From Campylobacter taeniopygiae (GTDB taxonomy: Bacteria; Campylobacterota; Campylobacteria; Campylobacterales; Campylobacteraceae), in assembly GCF_005406225.1 (NCBI RefSeq), contig NZ_NXLY01000003.1:1-64000 (forward strand): a stretch of 64,000 nt of DNA. Reading direction: 5' to 3'. The translations under genes and the position numbers were made by a program. The notes beneath the pieces are model-generated. The model was not told the DNA's origin. It did no database searches and worked only from the letters and a program-made list of their open reading frames with translations. This document shows, one piece after another, positions 37,301 through 46,452 of the stretch (the first letter of the stretch is position 1; every line of letters begins with the position of its first letter).

Positions 37301-37401
37301 CAACTCTTTTAACCTTGCTAGTTGTACCAGCACTTTTTAAATTTTGTTACACTCTTGATAGTAAATTAAGAAAGATATATGAAAGAAAAAAAATAGATTA
37401 A
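34384..37401 (+). CDS. cmeF: RND efflux transporter CmeF
   Basis: A 1005-residue inner-membrane proton-driven pump with 12 membrane helices and two large periplasmic loops. The proton-relay aspartates are in GIFIDDAIVVIENI near 380. The second half shows PLAFGGASIGLF and KNAILLVDVANKK near 900. In C. jejuni CmeDEF is the secondary multidrug and bile pump next to CmeABC. It lies three bases downstream of cmeE and ends at a shared hairpin terminator. Confidence 0.95.
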   Translation: MFKLAINRPITVLMFFLALIIFGLISAFNMSVNLFPNVSIPLIKITSKANGDLNFIESKITKEIENALSEIDGVKTITSVAYDNFSVSVVEFKLGKNLEVAANDVRDKIGTLSLPTKPEVEKISSDSGSAISLFLYSPDKLSLMQNINDKIKPFLQRVDGVGKIDAKGFLKPQIRINLKPEQLQKYNLNAYDVANIIKSQNFKQALGELNNQDDNYIIKGYFEANDLNELKNLRIKTGVFLSDIADIKSLYEDEKQSAIYQGKEGVLLELGKVSNYNTLQMIKNVKKSLSTLEKQIPSDIKLDIVYDKSLNIYKHLSQVIFDMVLGIFLTLIIVFLFLRNLSATLIACVAIPTSIISTFFIIDILGYDLNRLTFIALTLSIGIFIDDAIVVIENIAKKLKEHSPLQAAFLGVNEIGFSVLSISVVLLCVFIPISYMKSIPGLFFNALGISVASGIVISFLVSIFLIPSLSARFLNPKESRFYQRSEAFFQKIEEKYENILYKILKNKTKFILASLVFVILSFGLASRIGLDFLPMEDDSEIQVLLESKQDLSFEAMRKKSLNLLEKIQTDENVKYAFLILGYDDAKDATKAKIYIKLKNLGERKLRQSAIVNLYRQKFQEDGIKIKVLELPKIEGAGIDDPVQFLVLGDDLDSIKQAANRAKEILGSNSHIVDISDNANATKDAVALHINKEKAKLLDVNPEYIAAVLSYSFSQLSVGSMDRGNSKDDLILSFSPDFKKNIEALKRINIRNNQGINLNLSSVVDFSYTKDLKTINRYNKSRSIKVTAGVNDISLGAVQKLLLNNMDYILGKNSNLSYAFSGFINLLGETVQGFAMAIALAFVLIYLVLAALYESLILPLIIMITMPLAFGGASIGLFITGHNFSLFVLIAIILLFGMVGKNAILLVDVANKKCHEGVEPDEALLIAGKSRLRAILMTTFAMIFAMLPLATSRGAGYESNSPMAIAIIFGLVSSTLLTLLVVPALFKFCYTLDSKLRKIYERKKID

Positions 37402-37422
37402 AAGACTTGATTTAAGTCTTTT
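37400..37422. terminator. Bidirectional hairpin terminator between cmeF and the DnaJ-like gene
   Basis: A perfect 9-bp inverted repeat, AAAAGACTT and AAGTCTTTT with a five-base loop, overlaps the stop codon regions of two convergent genes. A-rich and T-rich flanks let it act in both directions. It is the clearest intrinsic terminator I found in the window. Confidence 0.75.
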
Positions 37423-38227
37423 AAGCATTGTTTTTATATAGGGCTTTAAGATTATTGTAAGCAATTTGTATCTTTTCAAATTGCTCTCTTGCATAAGCTT
37501 TCTCTTGGGCATTTTTTCCTTGATAAAAATCAGGATGATAAAGCTTTACCATCATTAAATATTTTTGTCTGATTTCACTAAGATCATTTTGTGGTGTGCA
37601 TTCTAAGGTTGTAAAATAATTATTAAAAAGCTTTGCTAGGGCATTAAATTTCCATTTTGCATTTTCTTTTTTAAAGATATTTTGACGAAAATCTTTATAT
37701 TCTTGACGATCGACTTCAAAATTAACGCGATATTTTAAATGCTCACTCTCATCAGCAAAAGTCTCAAAAAGTTCCAAGGTATTTTCATCTTTATATTTAA
37801 GCATTAAAACATTTGTAATTTCATCATATTCTATTTGATGATCTTTAAAATAATTTTTCATATAAGTTACAAACAATTTTTCATTAGAGCTTAATTGCAT
37901 TAGAATTTGATTTCCTGCAAAACTTGTTTTTATAAAAAGCATAGGTTTTAGCATATTACTTTGCTCAAAATTAAGCCTAAAAGTTTTAAAATGTGCATCT
38001 TTTAAATTCTCTATGCTTTCATTAGAACTCTTGCGATACTTTTGATCTAAAACTTTTAAAAAATATCGACGCTGTGGAATTTCATTTTCTTCAAAAAAAG
38101 AAAAAATCTTATTTTTTCGCCCTATAACTTTTGTGAAATTTTTGGTAATTAAGTCTTTAAAATACTGAAAAACGCTAATATCATCAGTATTAACATTGAT
38201 CGTTTCTAAAGTTTGCACGATTTGCAT
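37421..38227 (-). CDS. DnaJ-domain protein
   Basis: A 268-residue protein with a C-terminal J-domain (about 205–268). This has the helix II–III region [24 protein letters not shown]; the HPD signature contacts DnaK. The N-terminal 200 residues are an unknown helical/beta domain. From the ATG at 38227 (GGGAG ahead) it overlaps bpt by 38 bases. A longer start at 38257 would extend the overlap. It is probably a specialised co-chaperone; the client is unknown. Confidence 0.82.
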   Translation of the reverse strand: MQIVQTLETINVNTDDISVFQYFKDLITKNFTKVIGRKNKIFSFFEENEIPQRRYFLKVLDQKYRKSSNESIENLKDAHFKTFRLNFEQSNMLKPMLFIKTSFAGNQILMQLSSNEKLFVTYMKNYFKDHQIEYDEITNVLMLKYKDENTLELFETFADESEHLKYRVNFEVDRQEYKDFRQNIFKKENAKWKFNALAKLFNNYFTTLECTPQNDLSEIRQKYLMMVKLYHPDFYQGKNAQEKAYAREQFEKIQIAYNNLKALYKNNA

Positions 38228-38948
38228 CTTCTCTCTCCCATAAAACCTCATTTTCAAAAAGAGAACTTGTCCCTTTTAAAATTTCATTAGGTGTATAATC
38301 GGCTTTATACGATAAAGATTGACACTTTTTTACAAAATATCCCAAATAAATATATTTTAAATTTTTACTTTTAGCAAATTTAATCTCATTTAAAAGAGAA
38401 AATTTACCCAAGGAAAGATGTGAAAAATCAGGATCGTAAAAACAATAAATACTTGAAATTCCATCTTCAACCTCATCAATAAGATCCACACAAACTAGCT
38501 TATTATCAACATAAAAAGCAAGCTCATAACCAAAATCCATAAATCCATCTATATAAAGATTATAATATTGTCTGAAATTTAAATCATACCTTTTCCAGTT
38601 CTTCTTATCTTCCATAAAACGATGATATTTATCGTATAAAAATAAATGCTCATTGCTTAAAGCTGGTCTTCTAAGTATCATTTTGGTATTGATATTTTTT
38701 TTAAAAACTCTTCTTTCACTACGCGAAAATTTATACTCATCCGCTAAAATTCTAAGGCTAAGACATTCTTCACAATCTTTACAAATTGGACGAGAAAAAT
38801 ATCTTCCAAAGCGTCTCCAGCCTCGTTGGATTAATTTTGTATTGATTTCCTTAGGGCAATTTTGTATATATTTATATTCTATTCTTGAACGTTTTGTTTC
38901 TAAATATGGACATTGATCTTCAAGAGTACAAAATCCAATTTCAAACAT
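38190..38948 (-). CDS. bpt: Aspartate/glutamate leucyltransferase Bpt (N-end rule)
   Basis: A 252-residue member of the ATE1/Bpt family. The N-terminal cysteine cluster includes [10 protein letters not shown] at 7–16 and [11 protein letters not shown] near 56, and a GNAT-like core follows ([24 protein letters not shown] near 170–193). Bpt adds leucine from its tRNA to proteins that start with Asp or Glu and so targets them for ClpAP degradation. It overlaps its neighbours on both sides. Confidence 0.88.
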   Translation of the reverse strand: MFEIGFCTLEDQCPYLETKRSRIEYKYIQNCPKEINTKLIQRGWRRFGRYFSRPICKDCEECLSLRILADEYKFSRSERRVFKKNINTKMILRRPALSNEHLFLYDKYHRFMEDKKNWKRYDLNFRQYYNLYIDGFMDFGYELAFYVDNKLVCVDLIDEVEDGISSIYCFYDPDFSHLSLGKFSLLNEIKFAKSKNLKYIYLGYFVKKCQSLSYKADYTPNEILKGTSSLFENEVLWEREDANRANFRNDQC

Positions 38949-39142
38949 TAAATTTTCTTAATATCTGAATTTTTAATAAATTCAGAAAATTCATCTTGCA
39001 ATTTTTCTTCCTTTAGAAAAATTTCTTGCATCTCTTTGTCTAAAATTTTTTCCTGTTTATTTTGCTTTTTTTCTTTTTTTATATCTTTGGTATGAGTTTG
39101 CATTTCTTTTTTTATATTTTTTAAACTATCTAAAAAATCCAT
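38948..39142 (-). CDS. Small charged coiled-coil protein of unknown function
   Basis: A 64-residue, lysine- and glutamate-rich helical protein ([20 protein letters not shown] onward) with no signal or membrane segment. It lies between pycA and bpt without spacing on the pycA side. It matches in place the small hypothetical protein I recall as Cj1036c. No motif suggests a function. Confidence 0.65.
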   Translation of the reverse strand: MDFLDSLKNIKKEMQTHTKDIKKEKKQNKQEKILDKEMQEIFLKEEKLQDEFSEFIKNSDIKKI

Positions 39143-40582
39143 TTATTTTCCTTTTTTGATTTTTTCAAGTGCTGCTGCGATCACAGCCACCACCTCTTCT
39201 TTATTTTCTTGATGGCAATCTTGCGTTTTTTCTAATAATTCTTGTAAATGAGTTTCTATAAAAGAAGTATCAAAATAACCTCTTCTGAATTCTCTTGTTT
39301 TTGTAATCGCAATTAAAAAAGGTATGGTTGTTCTAATATCTAGGGTAAATTCTTTTAAAGCTCTTTCAAGTTTATTAACCGCTAAATCATAACTTGTTGC
39401 CCTAACAATTAATTTAGCAAGCATAGAATCATAATAAGGTGGCACGGTATAATCTTTGTAAATATGGCTATCCACTCTTACAGAAGGACCAAGCGCTGGA
39501 TAATATTCATTGATTCTACCCACACTTGGAGTAAAATTTTTCCACACATTTTCAGCTGTAATTCTAGCTTCTATAGCAAATCCTCTAGGTTTAACATCGC
39601 TTTGCTCTATATCTAAAATTTCCCCTGCAGCAATACGAATTTGACGCACGATAAGATCAACCCCTGTAATTTCTTCTGTGATAGGATGTTCAACTTGAAT
39701 TCTTGTATTCATTTCCATAAAATAAAAACGGTTATAATCATCAAGCAAAAACTCTATCGTTCCTGCATTGGTATAACCCACCGCTTTAGCGGCCGCAACA
39801 GCAGTTACACCCATAGTTTTTCTAAGATTATCAGAGATACTAGGACAAGGAGCAATTTCGATCACTTTTTGATGTCTTCTTTGTATAGAGCAATCTCTCT
39901 CGCAAAGATGTATTATATTGCCATAATTATCTCCTAAAATTTGAAATTCTATATGACGAGGATTTATGACAAATTTTTCCATAAATACTTCATCGTTTTT
40001 AAAATAAGTCAGCGCTTCTCTTTTGCAAGAATCAAAAGCATTCTCAAGATCTTCTTCTTTATAAATAACGCGAATTCCGCGTCCCCCTCCGCCACCTGAA
40101 GCTTTTAAAATCACAGGATAACCGATTTTTTCCGCTATAGTTTTAATCTCATTTATACTATAAGAATTTAATTTTTCAGTACCTGGAACAATAGGAATCC
40201 CATTTTGTGCCATCAATTTACGTGCGATATTTTTATTGCCCATTTTATAAATCACTTCAGATTTTGGACCTATAAAAATAATATTTGATTCTTCACAAGC
40301 CTTAGCAAATTCATAATTTTCACTTAAAAAACCATAACCTGGGTGGATAGCATCAGCGCCACAAGCCTTAGCAACTTCTATAATCCTAGCAATATCCAAA
40401 TAACCCTTTATTGCATCGCTACCTATTTGATAAGCTTCATCGGCAATTTTTGTATGCAAACACTCGCGATCAGGTTCGGTATAAATTGCAACACTTTTGA
40501 TATGCAAATCCCTACAAGCACGGATAACTCTAACGGCTATTTCAGCACGATTTGCTATAAGAATTTTATGAATTTGCATCAT
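39143..40582 (-). CDS. pycA: Pyruvate carboxylase subunit A (biotin carboxylase)
   Basis: From the ATG at 40582 (AAAGG six bases upstream) the product has 479 residues. It is an ATP-grasp biotin carboxylase: KILIANRAEIAVRVIRAC at the start, the glycine-rich loop KASGGGGGRGIR near 158, and the catalytic EMNTRIQVEHPITE near 286. In C. jejuni this protein pairs with the biotinylated PycB to make oxaloacetate from pyruvate, an anaplerotic step. Homology to AccC means acetyl-CoA carboxylase is the alternative, but gene order favours PycA. Confidence 0.88.
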   Translation of the reverse strand: MMQIHKILIANRAEIAVRVIRACRDLHIKSVAIYTEPDRECLHTKIADEAYQIGSDAIKGYLDIARIIEVAKACGADAIHPGYGFLSENYEFAKACEESNIIFIGPKSEVIYKMGNKNIARKLMAQNGIPIVPGTEKLNSYSINEIKTIAEKIGYPVILKASGGGGGRGIRVIYKEEDLENAFDSCKREALTYFKNDEVFMEKFVINPRHIEFQILGDNYGNIIHLCERDCSIQRRHQKVIEIAPCPSISDNLRKTMGVTAVAAAKAVGYTNAGTIEFLLDDYNRFYFMEMNTRIQVEHPITEEITGVDLIVRQIRIAAGEILDIEQSDVKPRGFAIEARITAENVWKNFTPSVGRINEYYPALGPSVRVDSHIYKDYTVPPYYDSMLAKLIVRATSYDLAVNKLERALKEFTLDIRTTIPFLIAITKTREFRRGYFDTSFIETHLQELLEKTQDCHQENKEEVVAVIAAALEKIKKGK

Positions 40583-40667
40583 AGTTTGCCTTTGAAATAA
40601 TAATACTAAAAGCAATTCTATCAAAATATCCTTATAAAAACTTAGCAAAAAAATTAATTATTTTGGT

Positions 40668-40673
40668 TATAAT
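40668..40673 (+). promoter_or_regulatory. -10 element for ftsW–murG
   Basis: TATAAT lies 49 bases before the ftsW ATG, in the 139-base gap between divergent pycA and ftsW. The spacer between it and the gene is A-rich. Confidence 0.5.
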
Positions 40674-40721
40674 AAAACTTTATAAATTTTATTTCCAAAA
40701 CAAAGAAAAGTAAAAATCAAA

Positions 40722-41885
40722 ATGGTTACTGATAAGAAATTATTTTATTTAAGTTGTATACTCATCACTATAGGAATAGTTTTTTCATATTCACTGACAG
40801 TTTTTACTGTACTTTTTTTTAATTATAATGAATTTCACTTTTTTACTCGCCAACTTTTTTTTGGAGTGAGTGGAATTTTAATCATGTTTTTTATTTCAAG
40901 ACTTGATCCGGATAAAAAAAATTCTGAAAGAATTATACTTGCTATTCTTATTGTTTCCTTTATCTTTATCACAATTTTACCTTTTTTACCTTCAGCTTTA
41001 GCAACGGCTAGTGGGGGCGCTAAAAGATGGATTCGCTTAGGACCACTTTCTATATCTCCAGTTGAATTTTTTAAAATAGGACTCATTTATTTTTTAGCTT
41101 GGAGTTATACAAGACGTATTGATGATAGTAAGAAAGCAATTAAGCATGAGGTTTTAATTCTCTTACCCTATTGTATCGTTGCAACTATAGTTATAGGATA
41201 TATTTATATCACGCAAAATGATTTAGGGCAAAGCGTTATCTCTTTCTTTTTAATTTTAGCTTTAGCTTTTTTTGCAGGAGCTAGTAAAAGGCTTTTTGCC
41301 TTTGGAACTTTAATCATTATGATGGTGGGCATAATGGTTATTTTTAGCAACCAAAGGCGTATCCAAAGAATCGCATCTTGGTGGGGAAATATACAAGATG
41401 CCTTTTTGCCAATGCTTCCTGATTGGATGGCCAATGCTTTAAGGGTGAGTACTAATGCAGAGCCATATCAAATTTCACACTCTTTAAATGCTATAGCCCA
41501 TGGAGGGATATTTGGGGAAGGCTTAGGGCTTGGAACTTTTAAATTAGGTTTTTTAAGTGAAGTTCATACAGACTTTATCCTCTCTGGTATCACAGAAGAA
41601 ATCGGACTTTTTGGACTCGGAATTATTTGCTTTATTTATCTTTGGATGATTTTAAGAATTTTTAGAATAGCAGGACGTTGCGATAAAAAAGAGCATTTTA
41701 TCTTTTGCTCTGGTATTGCTTTACTTTTGCTTTTTTCATTTTTTATGAATGCCTTTGGTATTATCTCCCTTACTCCGCTTAAGGGTGTTGCAGTTCCGCT
41801 TTTAAGTTATGGTGGAAGTTCCATGTGGGCAATTTGTATAGGCATAGGGTATGTATTGATGATTTCTAAAAAGGTTAAATTATGA
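40722..41885 (+). CDS. ftsW: Septal peptidoglycan glycosyltransferase FtsW
   Basis: A 387-residue SEDS-family membrane protein with about ten helices. Family segments include SGGAKRWIRLGPLSISPVEFFK near 100 and HTDFILSGITEEIGLFG near 283. The C-terminal end PLLSYGGSSM is diagnostic of the FtsW/RodA/SpoVE group. Together with murG it makes a small lipid II/septum operon, which favours FtsW over RodA. It overlaps murG by four bases. Confidence 0.9.
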   Translation: MVTDKKLFYLSCILITIGIVFSYSLTVFTVLFFNYNEFHFFTRQLFFGVSGILIMFFISRLDPDKKNSERIILAILIVSFIFITILPFLPSALATASGGAKRWIRLGPLSISPVEFFKIGLIYFLAWSYTRRIDDSKKAIKHEVLILLPYCIVATIVIGYIYITQNDLGQSVISFFLILALAFFAGASKRLFAFGTLIIMMVGIMVIFSNQRRIQRIASWWGNIQDAFLPMLPDWMANALRVSTNAEPYQISHSLNAIAHGGIFGEGLGLGTFKLGFLSEVHTDFILSGITEEIGLFGLGIICFIYLWMILRIFRIAGRCDKKEHFIFCSGIALLLLFSFFMNAFGIISLTPLKGVAVPLLSYGGSSMWAICIGIGYVLMISKKVKL

Positions 41886-42892
41886 TCGTTTTAACTGGAG
41901 GTGGCACAGGTGGACATCTAGCCATAGTAAAATGTTTATTAGAAAGTGCGCAAAGAAAAAATATAGCTTGTATTTATATAGGCAGTCAAAATGGACAAGA
42001 TAAAGCGTGGTTTGAAAAAGAAACACGTTTTAAGGATAAATTTTTTCTAAGCTCTCAAGGCGTTGTTAATCAAAGCAAATTCAATAAAATCAATTCCTTT
42101 TTACACATTTTAAAACTTTCTAAAGAATGCAGACAAATTTTTAAAGACTATAAAGTAAAAGCTGTTATTAGTGTAGGAGGATACAGCGCAGCACCTGCAT
42201 CTTTTGGTGCTTTATTTTCTGGAATTCCTTTATTTATACATGAACAAAATTCAAAAAGTGGCTCTTTAAATAAGCTTTTAAAACCTTTTTCTAAAAAGTT
42301 TTTTAGCGCTTTTGAAGAAGATTTTACGCCTTATCCTGTGGCAGATAAATTTTTTGATCACGCAAGAATTCGCAAAGAATTAAAAAATATTATTTTTCTA
42401 GGAGGCTCTCAAGGGGCTAGTTTTATCAATGAATTAGCCATACAATTAGCACCTAGTTTAAATGAAAAAAATATTAATATTATCCACCAATGTGGAAAAA
42501 ATGATTTGGAAAAATACAAACAAATTTATCAAAACTTAAATATTAAAGCTGATGTATTTGACTTTAGTCCAAATTTAGAAGAAAAAATGCATATAGCCGA
42601 TCTGGCTATATCAAGAGCGGGCGCAAGCACACTTTTTGAACTTTGCGCTAATGCTTTGCCTGCTATTTTCATCCCTTATCCTTATGCGGCAAAAAATCAT
42701 CAATACTTTAACGCTAAATTTTTACAAGATCAAAATTTATGTAAAATTTTTACACAAAATAATGCTAACGTAGATGAAATTTTAAAAACTATTTTAGATA
42801 CAAATTTAGAAAGTATCTCTAAAAATTTGCAAGATATTATCCAAAAAAATGGATCGGATATTTTACTTGAAAAAATACTTAAGCTTATTTGA
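41882..42892 (+). CDS. murG: Lipid II synthase MurG
   Basis: A 336-residue GT28-family glycosyltransferase that adds N-acetylglucosamine to lipid I. The N-terminal GGGTGGHLAIVKCL lies at residues 6–19, the GGYSAAPASFGA segment near 100, and the UDP-GlcNAc-binding end GGSQGASFINEL near 178, with RAGASTLFEL near 246. Works on the cytoplasmic face of the inner membrane, just upstream of FtsW. Confidence 0.95.
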   Translation: MIVLTGGGTGGHLAIVKCLLESAQRKNIACIYIGSQNGQDKAWFEKETRFKDKFFLSSQGVVNQSKFNKINSFLHILKLSKECRQIFKDYKVKAVISVGGYSAAPASFGALFSGIPLFIHEQNSKSGSLNKLLKPFSKKFFSAFEEDFTPYPVADKFFDHARIRKELKNIIFLGGSQGASFINELAIQLAPSLNEKNINIIHQCGKNDLEKYKQIYQNLNIKADVFDFSPNLEEKMHIADLAISRAGASTLFELCANALPAIFIPYPYAAKNHQYFNAKFLQDQNLCKIFTQNNANVDEILKTILDTNLESISKNLQDIIQKNGSDILLEKILKLI

Positions 42893-44048
42893 TAACTTCG
42901 CTTTTATAGGATAGATATCCAACAATATTTACTATAATTCCAATTGCAAAAAGCATCACAATGGCGCCTGAAAAATTTCCAAATTGATCATGTAAAAACC
43001 CTATAATCCACTGCCCTTGCGCAGCGATTAAATACCCAAAGCCTTGAGCGAAGGCTGAAAGTCTCGCTGCAATTTGTGCATTGTGACTTTTTTGAGCGAT
43101 AAAAAGCAAAACTATGCCAAAAACACCACCCCAAGGAAAACCCATAATAAAAGCGCCCAAAATAATCATAAATTCATTATTACAAATGAGTAAAATTCCA
43201 AAAGATATAGCATACATAGCACATAAAATCGCAATATAGCTTGTGTGATATTCTTTTTTAATCTTGCCTAAAAGTAAGGGTCCAAAAAGAGAAACTGGCA
43301 TAGCAACTAATTGACCAAATAAAAGCATATTGGTTGCAAAATCTTTAGCAAAGCCTTTTTCAGTAACTATTTGAACATACCAAAAAAATAAAGAATAAGC
43401 TAAAAAGCTTTGAAATCCCATAAAAAGAGTGATTTTCCATGTTGTAGGGTGTTTAAAAATATTCACCTGTTTAGAAGAAGGTTTTTTAGCTCTAAAAAGC
43501 CTTCCATTTTTTGCTTGAGGAAAATAAATCACCAAGGCTATAAAAGCAAAAATAGCCCAAAATACCATAGCTAAAGATAAATTAAAAGCATGAAGTAAAG
43601 GCGTAGCTAAAGCAATGCCTACTATAGAAGAGACACTTAAAATAAAGCTATATAAACCCATAACACTTGACATTTGTTTAGGAAATTTTTCTTTGATAAA
43701 ACTTGGCAAAACTACATTAGCAATCGCTATCCCACAGCCTATAGCAAGCATACCTATAAACAAACCATAAAGCCCTAGATAAGAACGTAAAAGCTCACCA
43801 ATAAAGATTAAAAAAATTCCTACAATAACCGCACGAATAGCGGAAAAATAACCCACGATAAAGGAAATACTTCCAAAAGCTATCAAAGGCAAACTGGTTA
43901 AAATTCCTAAAAAAGTGGAATTTAGATTAAATTCTTCTTTGATAACATCAACCATAGGCCCTATCGTTGTAATAGGGGCTCTAAGATTAAAGGCTATAAT
44001 GATAACGATAAAAATATTAAGCCAAAAAATTTTTTTAAAAGAAGTCAT
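42885..44048 (-). CDS. MFS transporter of the CynX/NimT-like group
   Basis: A 387-residue protein with 12 hydrophobic segments and the start IIAFNLRAPITTIGPMVDVIKEE, which is typical of the cyanate/nitroimidazole-type MFS branch. A central lysine-rich loop (RAKKPSSKQVN) divides the two halves. Substrate unknown. Its stop overlaps the end of murG, and it lies next to a secreted beta-propeller protein gene. Confidence 0.8.
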   Translation of the reverse strand: MTSFKKIFWLNIFIVIIIAFNLRAPITTIGPMVDVIKEEFNLNSTFLGILTSLPLIAFGSISFIVGYFSAIRAVIVGIFLIFIGELLRSYLGLYGLFIGMLAIGCGIAIANVVLPSFIKEKFPKQMSSVMGLYSFILSVSSIVGIALATPLLHAFNLSLAMVFWAIFAFIALVIYFPQAKNGRLFRAKKPSSKQVNIFKHPTTWKITLFMGFQSFLAYSLFFWYVQIVTEKGFAKDFATNMLLFGQLVAMPVSLFGPLLLGKIKKEYHTSYIAILCAMYAISFGILLICNNEFMIILGAFIMGFPWGGVFGIVLLFIAQKSHNAQIAARLSAFAQGFGYLIAAQGQWIIGFLHDQFGNFSGAIVMLFAIGIIVNIVGYLSYKSEVIK

Positions 44049-44056
44049 AATTTCCT

Positions 44057-44905
44057 TTACTCAAGTTCAACCTTAAGTATTTTACCTTCTGCCATCTTAG
44101 GAATCCATAAATTATTTTTATCTAAAAATATATCCGCTGGTCCTTTTATCAAAGGAAGATCAAGTTTTTTAACACTTTTATTTTTTAAATTTAAAGCATA
44201 AATTACACCTTTTAGATCTTTTCCCCAAGAACTTACATATAAAATATTATTTTTTAAAACTATACCATCATAAGGTTCTTTTTCGCTTTTGATCACTTGA
44301 ATTTTCTTATTTTTAAGATCATAGCTTAAAACCATTCCTCCGCTAACTCCGCTAGGATCATATCCGGCGATATAAAGAAGGTTTTGGTGTAAAAACAAAC
44401 CATTTGGGCCGCCAAATTCTTTAAGATCTAATTTTAACAATTCATCATATTTTTTTGTTTTCAAATCAATCTTATGGACAATACCCGTTCCTGTATCGCT
44501 GATTAAAAGCGTTGTATCATTAAGCTTTTCTATATCGTTAAGAAAAATCGCTCCTTTTATAGGCAAAGTAAAAACCTCTTTTTTGGTGGATAGATCAAAA
44601 CCTTTTAGCGTATCAATATCCACAACATATAAAATATTGTCAATTTCTTTCATACCTTTTGGAGCATTTAAACCACTCAAAAATTTATATTCTAAAACTT
44701 TTCCATTTTTATCAAGTTTAGAAATAAAACCATCATTATCCTTTGCTAAAGGCTCAAGCTTTTTTCCTACATTGGAAACATATACGGCATTTTTATCTAC
44801 AAAAACACTTTCAGGACTTAAAAATCCTTCAATTTCTTGATATTTTAACTCACCAGCTAAAGCACAAGTTGCTAACAAAGCTAGACTTAAAATATATTTT
44901 TTCAT
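44057..44905 (-). CDS. Secreted SMP-30/strictosidine synthase-like beta-propeller protein
   Basis: A 282-residue protein with signal [20 protein letters not shown]. The mature part shows repeated blades, for example [16 protein letters not shown] near 38, [20 protein letters not shown] near 127 and [21 protein letters not shown] near 220. SMP-30-type propellers are often lactonases or esterases, sometimes only binding scaffolds. I could not confirm the metal ligands. The MFS gene lies eight bases downstream, so both may act on one compound. Confidence 0.8.
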   Translation of the reverse strand: MKKYILSLALLATCALAGELKYQEIEGFLSPESVFVDKNAVYVSNVGKKLEPLAKDNDGFISKLDKNGKVLEYKFLSGLNAPKGMKEIDNILYVVDIDTLKGFDLSTKKEVFTLPIKGAIFLNDIEKLNDTTLLISDTGTGIVHKIDLKTKKYDELLKLDLKEFGGPNGLFLHQNLLYIAGYDPSGVSGGMVLSYDLKNKKIQVIKSEKEPYDGIVLKNNILYVSSWGKDLKGVIYALNLKNKSVKKLDLPLIKGPADIFLDKNNLWIPKMAEGKILKVELE

Positions 44906-44975
44906 TTTATCTCCTTGTTAAAAAATTAAAAAAAATTATATATTTTAAAAAAAATAAAATGTATTAGTTTTTTGA

Positions 44976-45872
44976 TTAAAAATATAAGTTTTTTGATTTT
45001 TGATATTGCTTAGGAGTCATTTTATAGCTTTTTTTAAATCTTTCTATAAACCAAGATATAGAAGAAAAGGAACATTCTGTCGCTATTTCATTGATATTTT
45101 TTTTAGAAAATTCAAGCAAAAATTTAGCCTTTTGCAAACGTTTTTCATCCAACCATCTTTTTGGACTCATCTTAAAGCATTTTTTAAATTCTCTAGAAAA
45201 ACTCGCTAAATCAAGCTTAGCAAAATCGGCCATTTCTTGAACACTTAAAAATTCTTTCTCGCAATACTCAAAAAGCTGAGATAAATCCAGACGAAATTCT
45301 TTTAAAATTTCAGCTAAAAAAGTGATAAAATTTGAATTTTTATTTAAAAGCAAATGCAAAAAAATCTCTTCAAATTTTAAATTAATAATTGGATCTAAAA
45401 TTTGCGTATTTTCATCAAAATATGGATTAAAACTTTCTAAAATTCCTTGCAAAATTTTATCATTTCGTATCCAAAAAATTTCATCATTTAAGCAAGAAGG
45501 ATTAAAATTGAGCAAATGCTTGTATTTATAAATTAGTTCTATTAAAAAAGCATTATCAAAGAAAAATAAATGCGCTTCATAAATTCCATCTTTTAAACCT
45601 ATATTGCTAAGGGTGTAATTTCCTGATTTTAAAAACAAAACCTCATAAGAATTAATTCTATAATCTTTTTTAGATGTGTGTAAAATTTTATAGCCTTTTT
45701 TGACAAAGGTTAAAAGGTGTTTTTGTAAATTTATGTAATTAGAATGAAAAGAATCTTTTTGGATATATCTTGCAAAGGTGCAAAATTGAAAATTCTTATA
45801 ATTAATATTTTTTAATTTTCTAAGATCTTGAGGTAAAACTATATGTCTACTCGCATTTTTGTCTGCATTCAT
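44976..45872 (-). CDS. AraC-family transcriptional regulator
   Basis: A 298-residue regulator with an N-terminal ligand-type domain and a C-terminal double helix-turn-helix (about 200–298). The first HTH is in SVQEMADFAKLDLASFSREFKK. The second has NINEIATECSFSSISWFIERFKKSYKMTPKQY, the conserved AraC end. Its start overlaps the thiE-like gene by 26 bases, so it could be translated from the thi transcript. The target and effector are unknown; the adjacent MFS and propeller genes are candidates. Confidence 0.88.
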   Translation of the reverse strand: MNADKNASRHIVLPQDLRKLKNINYKNFQFCTFARYIQKDSFHSNYINLQKHLLTFVKKGYKILHTSKKDYRINSYEVLFLKSGNYTLSNIGLKDGIYEAHLFFFDNAFLIELIYKYKHLLNFNPSCLNDEIFWIRNDKILQGILESFNPYFDENTQILDPIINLKFEEIFLHLLLNKNSNFITFLAEILKEFRLDLSQLFEYCEKEFLSVQEMADFAKLDLASFSREFKKCFKMSPKRWLDEKRLQKAKFLLEFSKKNINEIATECSFSSISWFIERFKKSYKMTPKQYQKSKNLYF

Positions 45873-46452
45873 TTAAATAAACTTTTAATTTTTTTTCATT
45901 CATCAAAGCTTCTCTCATGCAAACTCCAGCTATATCTAAATTTTTAAGTTTTTCAATATTTTCTAGATTAATTCCACCTATGGCATAAAGTGGAATTTTG
46001 CTAAAAGTAAGTAAGGAATTTAAAAACTCAATTCCTCTAGGCTTTAAATCCTTCTTGCAAGAACTTTCAAAAATATGTCCAGCAAAAGCATAATTAACCT
46101 TATAATTCATAGCCTCTAAAAGCTCTTCTTTGCTATGGATGGAAGTTCCAAGCAAATGAAAATACCGAGCCAATCTAGGCTCTTGTCTTAATAAACTAAG
46201 CGGTGCATGAAAATATCTATGATTTAATTTCAAACATTGTCTGTCAAAAAAATGCAAAATACAAGTAAGCTTTTGCTTAGAGCAAATTTGCAAAACTTCT
46301 TTAGCTAAGTCATAATATTCAAACTCGCTTAAATCTTTTTCTCTAAGCATAAAAGCATCTACGCCTGATTTGGCAATTTTTTCAACCTGTTTTAAAAAAC
46401 CACCCTCAACAATTTTTCGATCGCTTATAGCGATAATCTTTTTATCCCACAT
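45847..46452 (-). CDS. thiE: Thiamine phosphate synthase-like protein (ThiE/TenI family)
   Basis: A 201-residue TIM-barrel protein with the family start DKKIIAISDRKI and AFMLREKDLSEFEYYDLA near 35. LLGTSIHSKEELLEA lies near 100 and KIPLYAIGGINLENIEKL near 155. ThiE joins thiazole and pyrimidine phosphates, while TenI isomerises the thiazole. The pattern AFAGHIFESSCKKDLKPRG fits either, so the split between ThiE and TenI is uncertain. The ATG at 46452 is preferred over GTG at 46464. It overlaps thiH. Confidence 0.8.
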   Translation of the reverse strand: MWDKKIIAISDRKIVEGGFLKQVEKIAKSGVDAFMLREKDLSEFEYYDLAKEVLQICSKQKLTCILHFFDRQCLKLNHRYFHAPLSLLRQEPRLARYFHLLGTSIHSKEELLEAMNYKVNYAFAGHIFESSCKKDLKPRGIEFLNSLLTFSKIPLYAIGGINLENIEKLKNLDIAGVCMREALMNEKKLKVYLNECRQKCE

